A stretch of 64,000 nucleotides of DNA from Haemophilus influenzae (GCF_900475755.1 NZ_LS483411.1:1054001-1118000), one strand, 5' to 3'. Counted from the first letter of the stretch, positions 1 to 11,301 are shown. Numbers and translations are program-made. The notes: generated from the letters alone by a model not told the origin.

Positions 1-3000
1 GCGAAAGACCTTGATGTGAAAACTGCGACTGTGAGTGATACCTTAACGATTGGTGGGGGTATGCCTGCTGCAGGCGGTGCTGCAACACCAAAAGTGAATG
101 TGACTAGCACGGCTGACGGCTTGAAGTTCACTAAAGAGCCTGCGGGTGCTAATGGCGATACTACGGTTCACTTGACTAATATTGCCTCAACCTTGGCTGA
201 TCATCGTATAGGTAATACAGCTCATCTGGATAACCAAGTTGATGACGCTCATCGTAATCGTGCAGCGACTGTTGGCGACGTGTTGAGTAGTGGTTGGAAT
301 ATTAAAGGTGCTAAGACTGCAGGTGGTACTGTTGAGAATATTGATTTTGTTGCAACCTACGATACGGTAGATTTTGTAGATGATGGCAAAACAACGACTG
401 TAACGGTAACTCAAAAAACTGACAAGAAAGGTGCCGAAGTTAAAATTGGTGCGAAGACTTCTGTTATCGCTGAAAAAGATGGTAAGTTGCTTACTGGAAA
501 AGATAACAAAGCAAATGGTGGTACAAACACCACTCCTGCAACTGATGATACGGATGATGGCAAAGGCTTAGTGACTGCAGAGACTGTGATTGAAGCAGTG
601 AACAAAGCTGGTTGGAGAGTTAAAACAACAGCAACTCCTCAAAATGGAGATGGTTTTGAAACTGTCGCATCAGGCACAAATGTAACCTTTGCTAGTGGTA
701 ATGGTACAACTGCGATTGTAACTAAAGATATCAACGGTATTACCGTTAAGTATGAAGCGAAAGTTGGAGATGGCTTGAAACTAGACGGCGATAAAATCGC
801 TGCAGATACGACCGCACTTACTGTAGAAAACGGTAAGGTAAAAACCCCTGATACAACTAATGGTGGTAATGGTAATAAACTTGTTAATGCAAGTGGTTTA
901 GCGGAAGCGTTAAATAAATTAAGTTGGACTGCAAAAGCTGAAGCAGATACTGCTAATGGCGGAGAGCTTGATGGACAAGCGACAGATAAAGAAGTCAAAG
1001 CGGGCGACAAAGTAACCTTTAAAGCGGGTAAGAACTTAAAAGTGAAACAAGAGGGTGCGAACTTTACTTATTCACTGAAAGATACACTTAGTGATTTAAC
1101 AAGTATTACTTTAGGTAAAACGGGAGCTGGTGCAAACGGTGCAAGCACTAAGATTACCAATGAGGGCTTAACCATCACGCCAAATGGCGGTACGACAGGT
1201 GCTGACACTGCAAACACCATTAGCGTAACCAAAGATGGCATTAAAGCGGGTAATAAAGCTATTACTAATGTTACAAGTGGTTTAAGAGCTTATGATGATA
1301 AGAATTTTGATCTTAACAATAACTCTATAACTGATTTAAATAGACACTTTGAAGATGCTTATAAAGGTTTATTAAATCTAAATGAAAAAGGTGCGGATCA
1401 ACAGCTGTTGGTGGCTGACAGCACTGCAGCAACTGTGGGCGATTTGCGTAAATTGGGTTGGGTAGTATCAACCAAAAACGGTACTGACGAGGAAAGCTAT
1501 AAAGTTAAACAAGCTGATGAAGTTCTCTTTACTGGATCTGGTGCTGCAACTGTTACTTCTGCTTCTGAAAATGGTAAACATACGATTACTGTTAGTGTGG
1601 CTGAAACCAAAGCAGATAGCGGTCTTGAAAAAAATGGCGATACTATTAAGCTCAAAGTGGATAAAAGCACTAATAATGTTTTAACTGTTAGTGAAAACGG
1701 CACAGCGGTAACTAAAGGCGAATTTAATACAGTGGATACTTCAGTTCCTGCTGATGATGCAACTACTGAAACTAAAAATAATCGTGGTAAGGTTACTGTA
1801 AAAGATGCTGATAAGGCAGATAAATCAGTTGCAACTGTAAAAGATGTTGCAACAGCAATTAACAGTGCGGCAACCTTTGTGAAAACAGCGAATTTAGATA
1901 CCGCACTTAATGAAGCTGATGCGACAGATAAGGGAGATGATGCACTTAAAGCAGGCGACACCTTAACCTTTAACGCGGGTAAAAACCTGAAAGTTAAACG
2001 TGATGGAAAAAATATTACCTTTGACTTGGCAAAAAACCTTGAAGCGAAAACCGCGACCTTTAGTGATAAGTTGTCGATTGGTTCTGGTGCGAATGCAGTT
2101 GATATTACGAATGAAAATGGCGGATTGAAGTTGGCGAAAGGTGCTGCTGATATTCAATTACGAGGTATTGGTTCAACCTTAACTGACACTATCACAGGCA
2201 CAACAACAAAAGCTGAAAATGGTGTAGATGTTAAAAATCATAACCTTGCAGCAAGTGTGAAAGATGTGTTGAGTGCTGGTTGGAATATTAAGGGTGTTAC
2301 AACTGGTTCCGCAACAGGTAAGTCAGAAAATGTTGATTTTGTCCGTACTTACGACACAGTTGAGTTCTTGAGTGCGAGTGCAGATACAACAACAGTGACT
2401 GTAGATAGTAAAGATAATGGAAAAACCACTAAAGTTAAAATCGGTACGAAGACTTCTGTTATTGCTGAAAAAGACGGTAAGTTAGTTACTGGTAAAGGTA
2501 ACAAAGATGCAGGTGGCACAAATGCCAATACAGCTGATGATACAGATGCAGGTAAAGGCTTAGTGACTGCAGAGACTGTGATTGAAGCAGTGAACAAGGC
2601 TGGTTGGAAAGTCACTGGCGAGGGTACAACTGTTGGTAATAATGAAACTGCATTAACCAAAGACAACGCCCAAACCGTTACATCAGGCACAAGCGTGAAC
2701 TTCAAGAACGGTAAGACAACTACTGCGACTGTAAGTAAAGATGATCAAGGTAACATTACGGTTAAGTATGATGTAAATGTTGGCGAAGTCTTGAAAGACA
2801 ATGAATTCCGCGCACCAGATAACACAAAACTTGTGAAGATCGGCGATGAATACTTCAGTGAGGAAGATATTGATCCTGCGACAGGTAAACCAAAAGAAAC
2901 TAATGGTAAGAAAGTTGCTGCTAAATATAAAACAGTGGGTAATGAAGTCTTTGCCGTTAATACTGATGGAACTACCACTATGGGCAATGCCGTTACTTTA

Positions 3001-5013
3001 ACTAACCAAAATCAAGGTGTGGTTACAGGTAAACAGGTGGCAGAAGCCATTGCGAAGTCTGGTTGGAATTTAGGTTTGGCGAATGCTGATCAAGCTGTTT
3101 CTGCCTTTACGACTGGTGGCAAAGCCTTATCAGATGTTATGCTTGAGCGTGTTAATGCAAATGATAATGTGCGTTTTGCAAATGGTAAAAATACCGTAGT
3201 GAAAGCGGCTGTAGTGGAAGATGTGGATAAAGATGGTAATAAAGTTACCAATACTTATGTCCGCACCGATGTAACAGGTTTGCCTGTTCAATACACAACA
3301 GAAAATGGCAAAGCGGTAAGTAAAGTGGGGGATAAATACTACACTTTAGATGATAAAGGCGAGCCGTCAGCAACTGCATTGACTGATGAACAAGTTGGTA
3401 AATTAAGTGTGAATTTGGTAAGCCCAACTGCAGATAGCAATAAGCCAACGGCTTTAGGCAATCTTGCAAATGGTGCGAAAACCTTTGCCGCTCCAACAGT
3501 AGATGGTAAGGAATTAGCATTAGCAAATGATGGCAAGTATTATCCGAAAGATACATTGGGGGCAAATAATGCCGCACCAACGGATGGTACAGCCTCTGTT
3601 AAAGTAGCCAACCCAGGCAAGGCAGGATTGGCAGACTTGGCAAATTCAACATCAAGCAATGCGGCAACTGTGGGCGATTTGAAAAACTTGGGCTGGCAGA
3701 TTTCTGTAGGCGATGGCTACAATGACCAAGTGAGAAATGCCGATAAGGTTAATTTCAAAGGTAGTAACGGTATTAGCGTTTCTGGTAAAACACTAGATGG
3801 CGGTAGGCGTGAAATTACTTTTGAATTGGCTAAAGGCGAAGTGGTTAAATCGAATGAATTTACCGTCAAAGAAACCAATGGAAAGGAAACGAGCCTGGTT
3901 AAAGTTGGCGATAAGTATTACAGCAAAGAGGATATTGACTTAACAACTGGTAAACCGATGGCAGGTAAAACTGAAAAATATAAGGTTGAAAACGGCAAAG
4001 TCGTTTCTGCTGACGGCAGCAGCAATACCGCTGTTACCCTAACCAACAAAGGTTCTGGCTATGTAACAGGTAACCAAGTGGCAGATGCGATTGCGAAATC
4101 AGGCTTTGAGCTTGGTTTGTCAAATGAAACAGAAGCGAAAGCAGCGTTTGGCGATAAAGAAAAAGCCTTGTCTGATACTAAACTGGAAACTGTAAATGCC
4201 CACGACAAAGTCCGTTTTGCTAATGGTTTAAATACCAAAGTGAGCGCGGCAACGATGGAAAGCACCGATGCAAACGGCGATAAAGTGACCACAACCTTTG
4301 TGAAAACCGATGTGGAATTGCCTTTAACGCAAATCTACAATACCGATGCAAACGGTAAGAAAATCACTAAAGTTGTCAAAGATGGTCAAACTAAATGGTA
4401 TGAACTGAATGCTGATGGTACGGCGAGTAACAAAGAAGTGACACTTGGTAACGTGGATGCAAACGGTAAGAAAGTTGTGAAAGTAACCGAAAATGGTGCG
4501 GATAAGTGGTATTACACCAATGCTGACGGTGCTGCGGATAAAACCAAAGGCGAAGTGAGCAATGATAAAGTTTCTACCGATGAAAAACACGTTGTCCGCC
4601 TTGATCCGAACAATCAATCGAACGGCAAAGGCGTGGTCATTGACAATGTGGCTAATGGCGATATTTCTGCCACTTCCACCGATGCGATTAACGGAAGCCA
4701 GTTGTATGCTGTGGCAAAAGGGGTAACAAACCTTGCTGGACAAGTGAATAATCTTGAGGGCAAAGTGAATAAAGTGGGCAAACGTGCAGATGCAGGTACA
4801 GCAAGTGCATTAGCGGCTTCACAGTTACCACAAGCCACTATGCCAGGTAAATCAATGGTTGCTATTGCGGGAAGTAGTTATCAAGGTCAAAATGGTTTAG
4901 CTATCGGGGTATCAAGAATTTCCGATAATGGCAAAGTGATTATTCGCTTGTCAGGCACAACCAATAGTCAAGGTAAAACAGGCGTTGCAGCAGGTGTTGG
5001 TTACCAGTGGTAA
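1..5013 (+). CDS. hia: Trimeric autotransporter adhesin, Hia/Hsf type (5' end outside window)
   Basis: The reading frame is open from base 1, so this is the C-terminal 1670 residues of a longer protein; no start is visible. It is a surface adhesin that would trimerise and bind host epithelial cells. Visible features are many Ala/Thr/Gly/Lys-rich modules with recurring Trp-ring-type phrases (AATVGDLRKLGW, AATVGDLKNLGWQIS, ETVIEAVNKAGW twice), a neck/stalk motif STDAINGSQLYAV, a short coiled coil (NLAGQVNNLEGKVNKVG), and a terminal YadA-like anchor of about 75 residues ending GVAAGVGYQW. That anchor forms the outer-membrane beta-barrel. Hia is about 1100 residues and Hsf about 2400 in published strains, so the length here favours an Hsf-like allele. 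Module duplication is clear (the block near 240-620 resembles 2230-2610). Two uptake-sequence cores lie inside the gene. The family call is secure; hia versus hsf is not. Confidence 0.93.
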   Translation, partial: AKDLDVKTATVSDTLTIGGGMPAAGGAATPKVNVTSTADGLKFTKEPAGANGDTTVHLTNIASTLADHRIGNTAHLDNQVDDAHRNRAATVGDVLSSGWNIKGAKTAGGTVENIDFVATYDTVDFVDDGKTTTVTVTQKTDKKGAEVKIGAKTSVIAEKDGKLLTGKDNKANGGTNTTPATDDTDDGKGLVTAETVIEAVNKAGWRVKTTATPQNGDGFETVASGTNVTFASGNGTTAIVTKDINGITVKYEAKVGDGLKLDGDKIAADTTALTVENGKVKTPDTTNGGNGNKLVNASGLAEALNKLSWTAKAEADTANGGELDGQATDKEVKAGDKVTFKAGKNLKVKQEGANFTYSLKDTLSDLTSITLGKTGAGANGASTKITNEGLTITPNGGTTGADTANTISVTKDGIKAGNKAITNVTSGLRAYDDKNFDLNNNSITDLNRHFEDAYKGLLNLNEKGADQQLLVADSTAATVGDLRKLGWVVSTKNGTDEESYKVKQADEVLFTGSGAATVTSASENGKHTITVSVAETKADSGLEKNGDTIKLKVDKSTNNVLTVSENGTAVTKGEFNTVDTSVPADDATTETKNNRGKVTVKDADKADKSVATVKDVATAINSAATFVKTANLDTALNEADATDKGDDALKAGDTLTFNAGKNLKVKRDGKNITFDLAKNLEAKTATFSDKLSIGSGANAVDITNENGGLKLAKGAADIQLRGIGSTLTDTITGTTTKAENGVDVKNHNLAASVKDVLSAGWNIKGVTTGSATGKSENVDFVRTYDTVEFLSASADTTTVTVDSKDNGKTTKVKIGTKTSVIAEKDGKLVTGKGNKDAGGTNANTADDTDAGKGLVTAETVIEAVNKAGWKVTGEGTTVGNNETALTKDNAQTVTSGTSVNFKNGKTTTATVSKDDQGNITVKYDVNVGEVLKDNEFRAPDNTKLVKIGDEYFSEEDIDPATGKPKETNGKKVAAKYKTVGNEVFAVNTDGTTTMGNAVTLTNQNQGVVTGKQVAEAIAKSGWNLGLANADQAVSAFTTGGKALSDVMLERVNANDNVRFANGKNTVVKAAVVEDVDKDGNKVTNTYVRTDVTGLPVQYTTENGKAVSKVGDKYYTLDDKGEPSATALTDEQVGKLSVNLVSPTADSNKPTALGNLANGAKTFAAPTVDGKELALANDGKYYPKDTLGANNAAPTDGTASVKVANPGKAGLADLANSTSSNAATVGDLKNLGWQISVGDGYNDQVRNADKVNFKGSNGISVSGKTLDGGRREITFELAKGEVVKSNEFTVKETNGKETSLVKVGDKYYSKEDIDLTTGKPMAGKTEKYKVENGKVVSADGSSNTAVTLTNKGSGYVTGNQVADAIAKSGFELGLSNETEAKAAFGDKEKALSDTKLETVNAHDKVRFANGLNTKVSAATMESTDANGDKVTTTFVKTDVELPLTQIYNTDANGKKITKVVKDGQTKWYELNADGTASNKEVTLGNVDANGKKVVKVTENGADKWYYTNADGAADKTKGEVSNDKVSTDEKHVVRLDPNNQSNGKGVVIDNVANGDISATSTDAINGSQLYAVAKGVTNLAGQVNNLEGKVNKVGKRADAGTASALAASQLPQATMPGKSMVAIAGSSYQGQNGLAIGVSRISDNGKVIIRLSGTTNSQGKTGVAAGVGYQW

Positions 5014-5032
5014 AGTTTGGATTATCTCTCTT

Positions 5033-5058
5033 AAAAAGCGGCATTTGCCGCTTTTTTT
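5033..5058 (+). terminator. Rho-independent terminator of the adhesin gene
   Basis: Stem AAAGCGGC/GCCGCTTT with loop ATTT, followed by a T run, about 20 bases after the adhesin stop codon. Confidence 0.85.
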
Positions 5059-5166
5059 ATGGGTGGCTATTATGTATCGTTTCAACCAAATGAATTTGTG
5101 TTAAATTTCCTTTTGATGGTTAAAGTGCGGTGTTTTTAAATTGAATTAAAAGATGAAAATAAAGAC

Positions 5167-5195
5167 TTGACAAAACCTATAAATATCCTTTAAAA
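5167..5195 (+). promoter_or_regulatory. Candidate promoter for the pxp operon
   Basis: A consensus -35 box TTGACA (5167-5172) is followed after 17 bases by a weak -10 TTAAAA. It is the best match in the gap between the adhesin terminator and pxpB. The -10 is poor, so this is tentative. Confidence 0.4.
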
Positions 5196-5249
5196 GAGAT
5201 CTGTAACAAAAAAATAACAAATTACATAACATCATATAAAGGGTATATT

Positions 5250-5891
5250 ATGAATATCGTTCCGATCAGTGAGTCGGCGGTGGTTTGCTCTTTGCCACCC
5301 CCAGCTTCCATTCAACAACAACGCCAATTATGGGCGTTGGCTCGTCAATTGCAATCAGAACAAGATATTGTAGAAGTTGTCTTGGGAATGAATAATCTTA
5401 CGGTTTTTACCGATTTTTTCGTAGATTTTAAGCCGCTTGTGCAACGTTTAGAACAACTTTGGGCTGAATTGAAAGTATCGGATTTTCAAGGACGCCATAT
5501 TGAAATTCCTGTTATTTATGGGGGAGAGCGAGGTCAGGATTTATCTGATGTAGCGAAATTTCATCAGACAACACCAGAGCGGATTATTCAGATGCACAGT
5601 GAGCCTATTTATACTGTGTATATGATTGGTTTCCAAGCAGGCTTTCCTTATTTGGGTGGTTTACCTGAAAACTTACACACGCCACGCCGTGCCACGCCAA
5701 GAACGGTTGTTCCTGCTGGTTCTGTTGGTATTGGTGGTGTGCAAACGGGGATTTATCCTTTTTCTTCGCCAGGTGGGTGGCAGTTGATCGGTTATACTAA
5801 GCAAGCACTTTTTGATAAAAATCAAGTGCAACCAACCTTATTACAAGCTGGCGATACTGTGAAATTTATTGTGGAGGGGATTGAACTATGA
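5250..5891 (+). CDS. pxpB: 5-oxoprolinase subunit PxpB (KipI family)
   Basis: 213 residues, the usual length for PxpB/KipI. With PxpC and PxpA it forms the bacterial ATP-dependent 5-oxoprolinase, which opens the damage product 5-oxoproline to glutamate in the cytoplasm. Family signatures are GFQAGFPYLGGL (about residue 130) and the run PRTVVPAGSVGIGGVQTGIY followed by PFSSPGGWQLIG (about 150-180), typical of carboxyltransferase subdomain C/D. The stop overlaps the pxpC start by four bases (ATGA), so translation is probably coupled. In Bacillus the homologue KipI also inhibits kinase KinA; no such partner is seen here. Confidence 0.93.
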   Translation: MNIVPISESAVVCSLPPPASIQQQRQLWALARQLQSEQDIVEVVLGMNNLTVFTDFFVDFKPLVQRLEQLWAELKVSDFQGRHIEIPVIYGGERGQDLSDVAKFHQTTPERIIQMHSEPIYTVYMIGFQAGFPYLGGLPENLHTPRRATPRTVVPAGSVGIGGVQTGIYPFSSPGGWQLIGYTKQALFDKNQVQPTLLQAGDTVKFIVEGIEL

Positions 5892-6817
5892 TTGATGTGC
5901 TTGATGTGCAATCCCGTGCGACTATTCAAGATTTAGGACGTTTTGGTTTACGCCGATTTGGTATTAGCCATTGTGGGGCAATGGATAAATTAGCCTTACG
6001 TGCAGGCAATATTTTATTGGGCAATGCAGAGAATGTTCCTGTTATTGAAGTGCCTTTAGGCGGCATTACATTGCAATTTCAGCAAGATATGAATTTTTGT
6101 GTGACTGGTGCTTTTTATGAAATGACGTTAGATGATAAGCCTGTTTTTGCTTATTGGCGTTATCAAGCACGTGCCGGTCAAATATTAAAAATGACTCGTG
6201 CAAAAATTGGAATGTATGGTTATTTATGTGTTCAAGGCGGTTTTGTTTTGCCTCAAGCATTGAATTCTTGTAGTACGGATTTGAGAGCGAAAATAGGGGG
6301 TATTGAGGGACGTTGTTTGCAGACAGGCGATCAGCTACAAACGGCAAATGATCATATTTTGCGTAGCGAAATTGGTGTTGCGCCCATTCCGCTTAGTGAT
6401 GTTATTCGTGCTTTGCCATCTTCTGAATATCAGGCGTTTAAACGAAAATCCCAGTATTATTGGTGGCGAAATGAATGGACGTTGCAAAGTAATAGTGATC
6501 GTATGGGGTATCGTTTTCAAGGTCAGACATTAGAATTAAAGCAGCCGTTGGAAATGCTATCTCACGCCATTCAGTTTGGTAGTGTGCAAGTTCCACCAAG
6601 TGGTCAGCCTATTATTTTGATGGCGGATGCACAAACCACAGGCGGTTATCCTAAAATTGCTAATGTGATTGATGCCGATCTTGGGGCTTTGGCACAGGTG
6701 CGTTTAGGTTCAACGATTAAATTTGAAGCGGTTAGCTTACAAGAGGCGGCTAAATTACGCCGTAAAAATGAAATATACCTTGATCAAATTAGGAGAATTG
6801 TTGATGAAAAAAATTGA
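5888..6817 (+). CDS. pxpC: 5-oxoprolinase subunit PxpC (KipA family)
   Basis: 309 residues with the biotin-dependent carboxyltransferase-like (CT A/B subdomain) fold. Signatures are [20 protein letters not shown] (about 10-30), [12 protein letters not shown], and [11 protein letters not shown] near residue 205. It is the partner of PxpB in hydrolysing 5-oxoproline. It overlaps pxpB at the start and pxpA by 14 bases at the end, so the three genes are one translationally coupled unit. Confidence 0.93.
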   Translation: MIDVLDVQSRATIQDLGRFGLRRFGISHCGAMDKLALRAGNILLGNAENVPVIEVPLGGITLQFQQDMNFCVTGAFYEMTLDDKPVFAYWRYQARAGQILKMTRAKIGMYGYLCVQGGFVLPQALNSCSTDLRAKIGGIEGRCLQTGDQLQTANDHILRSEIGVAPIPLSDVIRALPSSEYQAFKRKSQYYWWRNEWTLQSNSDRMGYRFQGQTLELKQPLEMLSHAIQFGSVQVPPSGQPIILMADAQTTGGYPKIANVIDADLGALAQVRLGSTIKFEAVSLQEAAKLRRKNEIYLDQIRRIVDEKN

Positions 6818-7541
6818 TTTAAATGCAGATATTGCAGAGGGTTTTCCTTTTGATGAAAGTTTGTTGCAGTTGCTTTCTTCTGCAAATATTGCCTGTGGCT
6901 TACACGCTGGGGGCGCAAAGGAAATGCAAAGTGCGGTCAAATTTGCGAAAGAAAATAAGGTGCGTATTGGTGCGCACCCTAGTTTTCCTGATCGAGAAAA
7001 TTTTGGTCGTACGGCAATGGCGTTGTCTTCACAGGAATTAATCGCACATTTGCGTTATCAATTAGGCGCCTTAAAAGCAATTTGTGATGGCGAGGGGGCG
7101 GTAATTAGTTATGTTAAGCCTCACGGTGCGTTATATAACCAAGCGGCAAAAGATGAAAAAATAGCGCGTGTAATTGCACAAACTGTTTATCAATTTGATC
7201 CGAATTTGAAATTAATGGGGTTAGCGGGTAGTTTAATGTTGCGTATCGCAGAGGAAGAAGGGCTGCAAACTATTTCTGAAGTGTTTGCCGATCGACATTA
7301 TATGCCTGATGGGAGTTTAGTGCCTCGTTCTCAACCAAATGCAATGGTAAAATCTGATAAGGAAGCTATTCAACAAGTGTTACAAATGGTAACAAAGGGG
7401 CAAGTCAATGCCATTGATGGAAGCCTCGTGCCTGTAAAAGCAGAAAGTATTTGCTTACACGGCGATAATCAACATTCTTTGCAATTTGCTAAACGCATTG
7501 TGGAAGAATTAGAAAAAAATCATATCAAAATAACGGCATAA
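6804..7541 (+). CDS. pxpA: 5-oxoprolinase subunit PxpA (LamB/YcsF family)
   Basis: The ATG at 6804 is chosen because it gives the family N-terminus [15 protein letters not shown] and has a strong AGGAG ribosome site eight bases upstream; an earlier in-frame start would only add residues lying inside pxpC. 245 residues, normal for the family. Signatures are [21 protein letters not shown] and [10 protein letters not shown], from the deacetylase-like barrel that phosphorylates and opens oxoproline. It overlaps the end of pxpC. One uptake core (AAGTGCGGT) lies inside the gene near 6930. Confidence 0.93.
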   Translation: MKKIDLNADIAEGFPFDESLLQLLSSANIACGLHAGGAKEMQSAVKFAKENKVRIGAHPSFPDRENFGRTAMALSSQELIAHLRYQLGALKAICDGEGAVISYVKPHGALYNQAAKDEKIARVIAQTVYQFDPNLKLMGLAGSLMLRIAEEEGLQTISEVFADRHYMPDGSLVPRSQPNAMVKSDKEAIQQVLQMVTKGQVNAIDGSLVPVKAESICLHGDNQHSLQFAKRIVEELEKNHIKITA

Positions 7542-7584
7542 GCCGAATAAACACATAACATCAACTTAACAATGGAGGTGCTTT

Positions 7585-8778
7585 ATGGCATCAATTACTC
7601 ACAGACGAAATGCGGTTTTAGGGGCGGCTTTCTTAATGGCGACATCCGCCATTGGGCCCGGGTTTTTAACTCAAACCGCAACCTTTACAAATACTTTATT
7701 ATCGAGTTTTGGCTTTGTTATTTTATTATCAATTTTGTTAGATATTGGTGCTCAACTTAATATTTGGCGAATTGTTATTGTGTCTGGCAAACGCGCGCAA
7801 GATATTTCTAATGCGGTTTTTCCGAAAGCAGGGTATTTTCTTGCTGCGCTGATTGTGATGGGCGGACTGGCTTTTAACATTGGTAATGTTGGCGGTGCGG
7901 GGCTTGGTTTAAATTCTATTTTTGGCATAGCACCAGAAATAGGTGCAGTGATTAGCGGTATTATTGCTATTTTGATTTTTTTGCGTAAAGAAGCGGGCTT
8001 ATTAATGGATCGTTTTGCACAATTAATGGGCTTTATTATGGTCGCACTCACGTTTTATGTAATGTTTAAAACTGAACCGCCTGTGGCTGAAGCGGCATAT
8101 CATTCCTTTATTCCAGAACAAATTGATCCCATTGCTATTGTCACATTAGTGGGGGGAACCGTAGGTGGTTATATTACTTTTGCAGGCGCGCATCGCTTAT
8201 TAGATGCTGGCATTCAAGGCGAAAAAGCAATAGCTGAAGTGAGCCGTAGTTCTGTTTCAGCCATTTTAATTGCTTCAACGATGCGTATTGTATTATTTCT
8301 TGCGGTACTTGGCGTGGTGTCAAAAGGTGTGTCTCTTAATCCTAAAAATCCAGCTGAAACGCCTTTTGAATATGTAGCAGGCAATTTTGGTCAAGTGTTA
8401 TTTGGGGTAGTTATTTGGGCAGCGTCTATTACATCGGTTATTGGTGCGGCTTATACTTCAGTTTCTTTCTTAACGACCCTTTGTCCAACTATTGAACGCA
8501 ATCGTAATCGTTGGATTATTGCCTTTATTGTGATTTCTACCGTTGTTTTAGTCACAGTGGGAAAACCTGCTGCGGTATTAGTTTTTGTGGGAACATTAAA
8601 TGGCTTAATACTGCCGATTGCATTGGCATTAATTTTGTTAGCCGCTTATCGAAGCGATATTGTTGGCACTTATAAACACCCTGTTTTTTTAGCTTTTTCA
8701 GGCTGGTTTGTTGTGATTATTATGGCAATATTAAGTGGAAAAACGATTATTTCTTATATTTCTAGTTTTTTTAGCTAA
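7585..8778 (+). CDS. NRAMP-like membrane transporter (YcsG-like), substrate unknown
   Basis: 397 residues with about 11 hydrophobic segments and an N-terminal SAIGPGFLTQTATFT segment that aligns with the first NRAMP helix. A good ribosome site (GGAGG, 7573-7577) precedes the ATG. It follows pxpA by 43 bases, and B. subtilis ycsG occupies the same position next to ycsF and kipI/kipA. The canonical NRAMP metal motifs are missing: the helix-1 DPGN is replaced by TNTL-type residues and the helix-6 MPH by GAH (AGAHRLLDAG, about residue 200). A role in importing 5-oxoproline or a related compound is an inference from context; divalent metal transport looks unlikely. Confidence 0.8.
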   Translation: MASITHRRNAVLGAAFLMATSAIGPGFLTQTATFTNTLLSSFGFVILLSILLDIGAQLNIWRIVIVSGKRAQDISNAVFPKAGYFLAALIVMGGLAFNIGNVGGAGLGLNSIFGIAPEIGAVISGIIAILIFLRKEAGLLMDRFAQLMGFIMVALTFYVMFKTEPPVAEAAYHSFIPEQIDPIAIVTLVGGTVGGYITFAGAHRLLDAGIQGEKAIAEVSRSSVSAILIASTMRIVLFLAVLGVVSKGVSLNPKNPAETPFEYVAGNFGQVLFGVVIWAASITSVIGAAYTSVSFLTTLCPTIERNRNRWIIAFIVISTVVLVTVGKPAAVLVFVGTLNGLILPIALALILLAAYRSDIVGTYKHPVFLAFSGWFVVIIMAILSGKTIISYISSFFS

Positions 8779-8797
8779 CTACTATTTTTGTGAAAGG

Positions 8798-8850
8798 ATC
8801 TGCATTTCAAAGTGATGTTAAATAATCAATCATTGAAATGCAGATTTTAT
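8798..8850. terminator. Bidirectional terminator between the pxp operon and argG
   Basis: Inverted repeat ATCTGCATTTCAA (8798-8810) / TTGAAATGCAGAT (8833-8845), followed by TTTATTTT. It lies between two convergent genes. Confidence 0.7.
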
Positions 8851-8858
8851 TTTATGAT

Positions 8859-10202
<1,344 letters not shown>

Positions 10203-10217
10203 TTACTAATAATTAGG

Positions 10218-10256
10218 ATTGAATAAATAATCGATTTTTGTGAATAAAAAATCGAT
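10218..10256 (-). promoter_or_regulatory. Tandem ARG boxes (ArgR operator) upstream of argG
   Basis: Two 18-base boxes, ATTGAATAAATAATCGAT (10218-10235) and TGTGAATAAAAAATCGAT (10239-10256), separated by exactly 3 bases (21-base repeat, two helical turns). Spacing and the TGAAT-AT core match the known ArgR hexamer operator. They begin 25 bases upstream of the argG start. An uptake core follows near 10266. Confidence 0.8.
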
Positions 10257-10335
10257 AAAATATAACCGCACTTTTCCTGTTTGTCTAGTATTTTATGCAT
10301 TAAGGCTAAAAATCTTTATTTGTAATAATGCATAA

Positions 10336-10365
10336 AAATCCCTGCTGTAAAAAGCAGGGATTTTG
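10336..10365 (-). terminator. purC terminator
   Basis: Inverted repeat AAATCCCTGCT / AGCAGGGATTT just past the purC stop, with a T run on the minus strand. Confidence 0.8.
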
Positions 10366-10369
10366 ATCT

Positions 10370-11242
10370 CTATTTTGTTAATAAATCCAGTGCTTCTTGA
10401 TATTTATCAACGGTTTTCTGAATAATATTTTCTGGCACTTTTGGTGCGGGGGCTTGTTTATTCCAGCCGCTATTTTCTAACCAATCGCGTACAAATTGTT
10501 TATCGAATGATGGAGGATTTGTTCCTGCTTGGTAAGTATCCACAGACCAAAAACGGCTAGAATCTGGCGTTAATACTTCGTCCATTAAAGTGAGCGTGCC
10601 ATTTTCATCTAAACCAAATTCAAATTTTGTGTCGCAAATAATAATTCCTTTAGTCAGTGCATATTCTGCAGCCGTGGTATAAAGTGCAATAGCTTTTTCT
10701 TTTACTTGTGCGGCTAAATCAGAGCCGATAAGTTTTTCACATTCTGTATAGCTGATATTTATATCGTGATTACCAACTTCTTCTTTGCTTGATGGTGTGA
10801 AAATAGCTTCGGGTAATTTGCTGGCCTCAACTAAGTTTTCAGGTAATTTTAAACCGCAAATCGTGCCTGTTTGTTTGTAATCTTTTAAACCACTGCCAGT
10901 TAAATAGCCACGTACAATAGATTCAATTTTAATCGGGGTTAAACGTTTACACACGACGGCACGATCTTTGATTAAATCCGCTTCTTCTTTGGGTAGTACA
11001 TCATAAACGCTGTCGCCAGTGAAATGATTGGGCATAATGTGAGCAAGTTTATTAAACCAAAAATTGGAAATTTGCGTGAGAATTTCGCCTTTTCGTGGAA
11101 TGGGATCATCTAAAATAACATCAAAGGCAGATAAGCGATCAGAAGCAACCATTAGCATGCGTTTATCATCGATTTCATAGAGATCACGTACTTTACCTGA
11201 ATAGATTTTTTTTAGACTTAGCGTGAGGGATTGTTGTGTCAT
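10370..11242 (-). CDS. purC: SAICAR synthetase (phosphoribosylaminoimidazole-succinocarboxamide synthase)
   Basis: It adds aspartate to CAIR with ATP in purine synthesis. The start is set at 11242 (MTQQSLTLSLKKIYSGK) because this gives the family length of 290 residues; a longer frame to 11287 adds 15 basic residues not expected in the family. The ribosome site for this start is weak and close. Signatures are KIYSGKVRDLYEID, LMVASDRLSAFD, SIVRGYLTGSG and CDTKFEFG. A perfect PurR palindrome lies about 60 bases upstream. Confidence 0.95.
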   Translation of the reverse strand: MTQQSLTLSLKKIYSGKVRDLYEIDDKRMLMVASDRLSAFDVILDDPIPRKGEILTQISNFWFNKLAHIMPNHFTGDSVYDVLPKEEADLIKDRAVVCKRLTPIKIESIVRGYLTGSGLKDYKQTGTICGLKLPENLVEASKLPEAIFTPSSKEEVGNHDINISYTECEKLIGSDLAAQVKEKAIALYTTAAEYALTKGIIICDTKFEFGLDENGTLTLMDEVLTPDSSRFWSVDTYQAGTNPPSFDKQFVRDWLENSGWNKQAPAPKVPENIIQKTVDKYQEALDLLTK

Positions 11243-11301
11243 CCTTTTGCACCTGTATGAAAAAAACTGGCGAATATTATACCGCACTTTTAACGCAAAT
11301 A

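Noticed and set aside
3245..3580. 111-codon same-strand alternative frame in the adhesin
   Set aside because: His/Leu-rich shadow frame inside a continuous, clearly coding frame.
187..4838. Many antisense ORFs of 60-150 codons in the adhesin gene
   Set aside because: Low-complexity Ser/Ala/Val/Phe-rich translations that are shadows of the repetitive adhesin reading; no ribosome sites.
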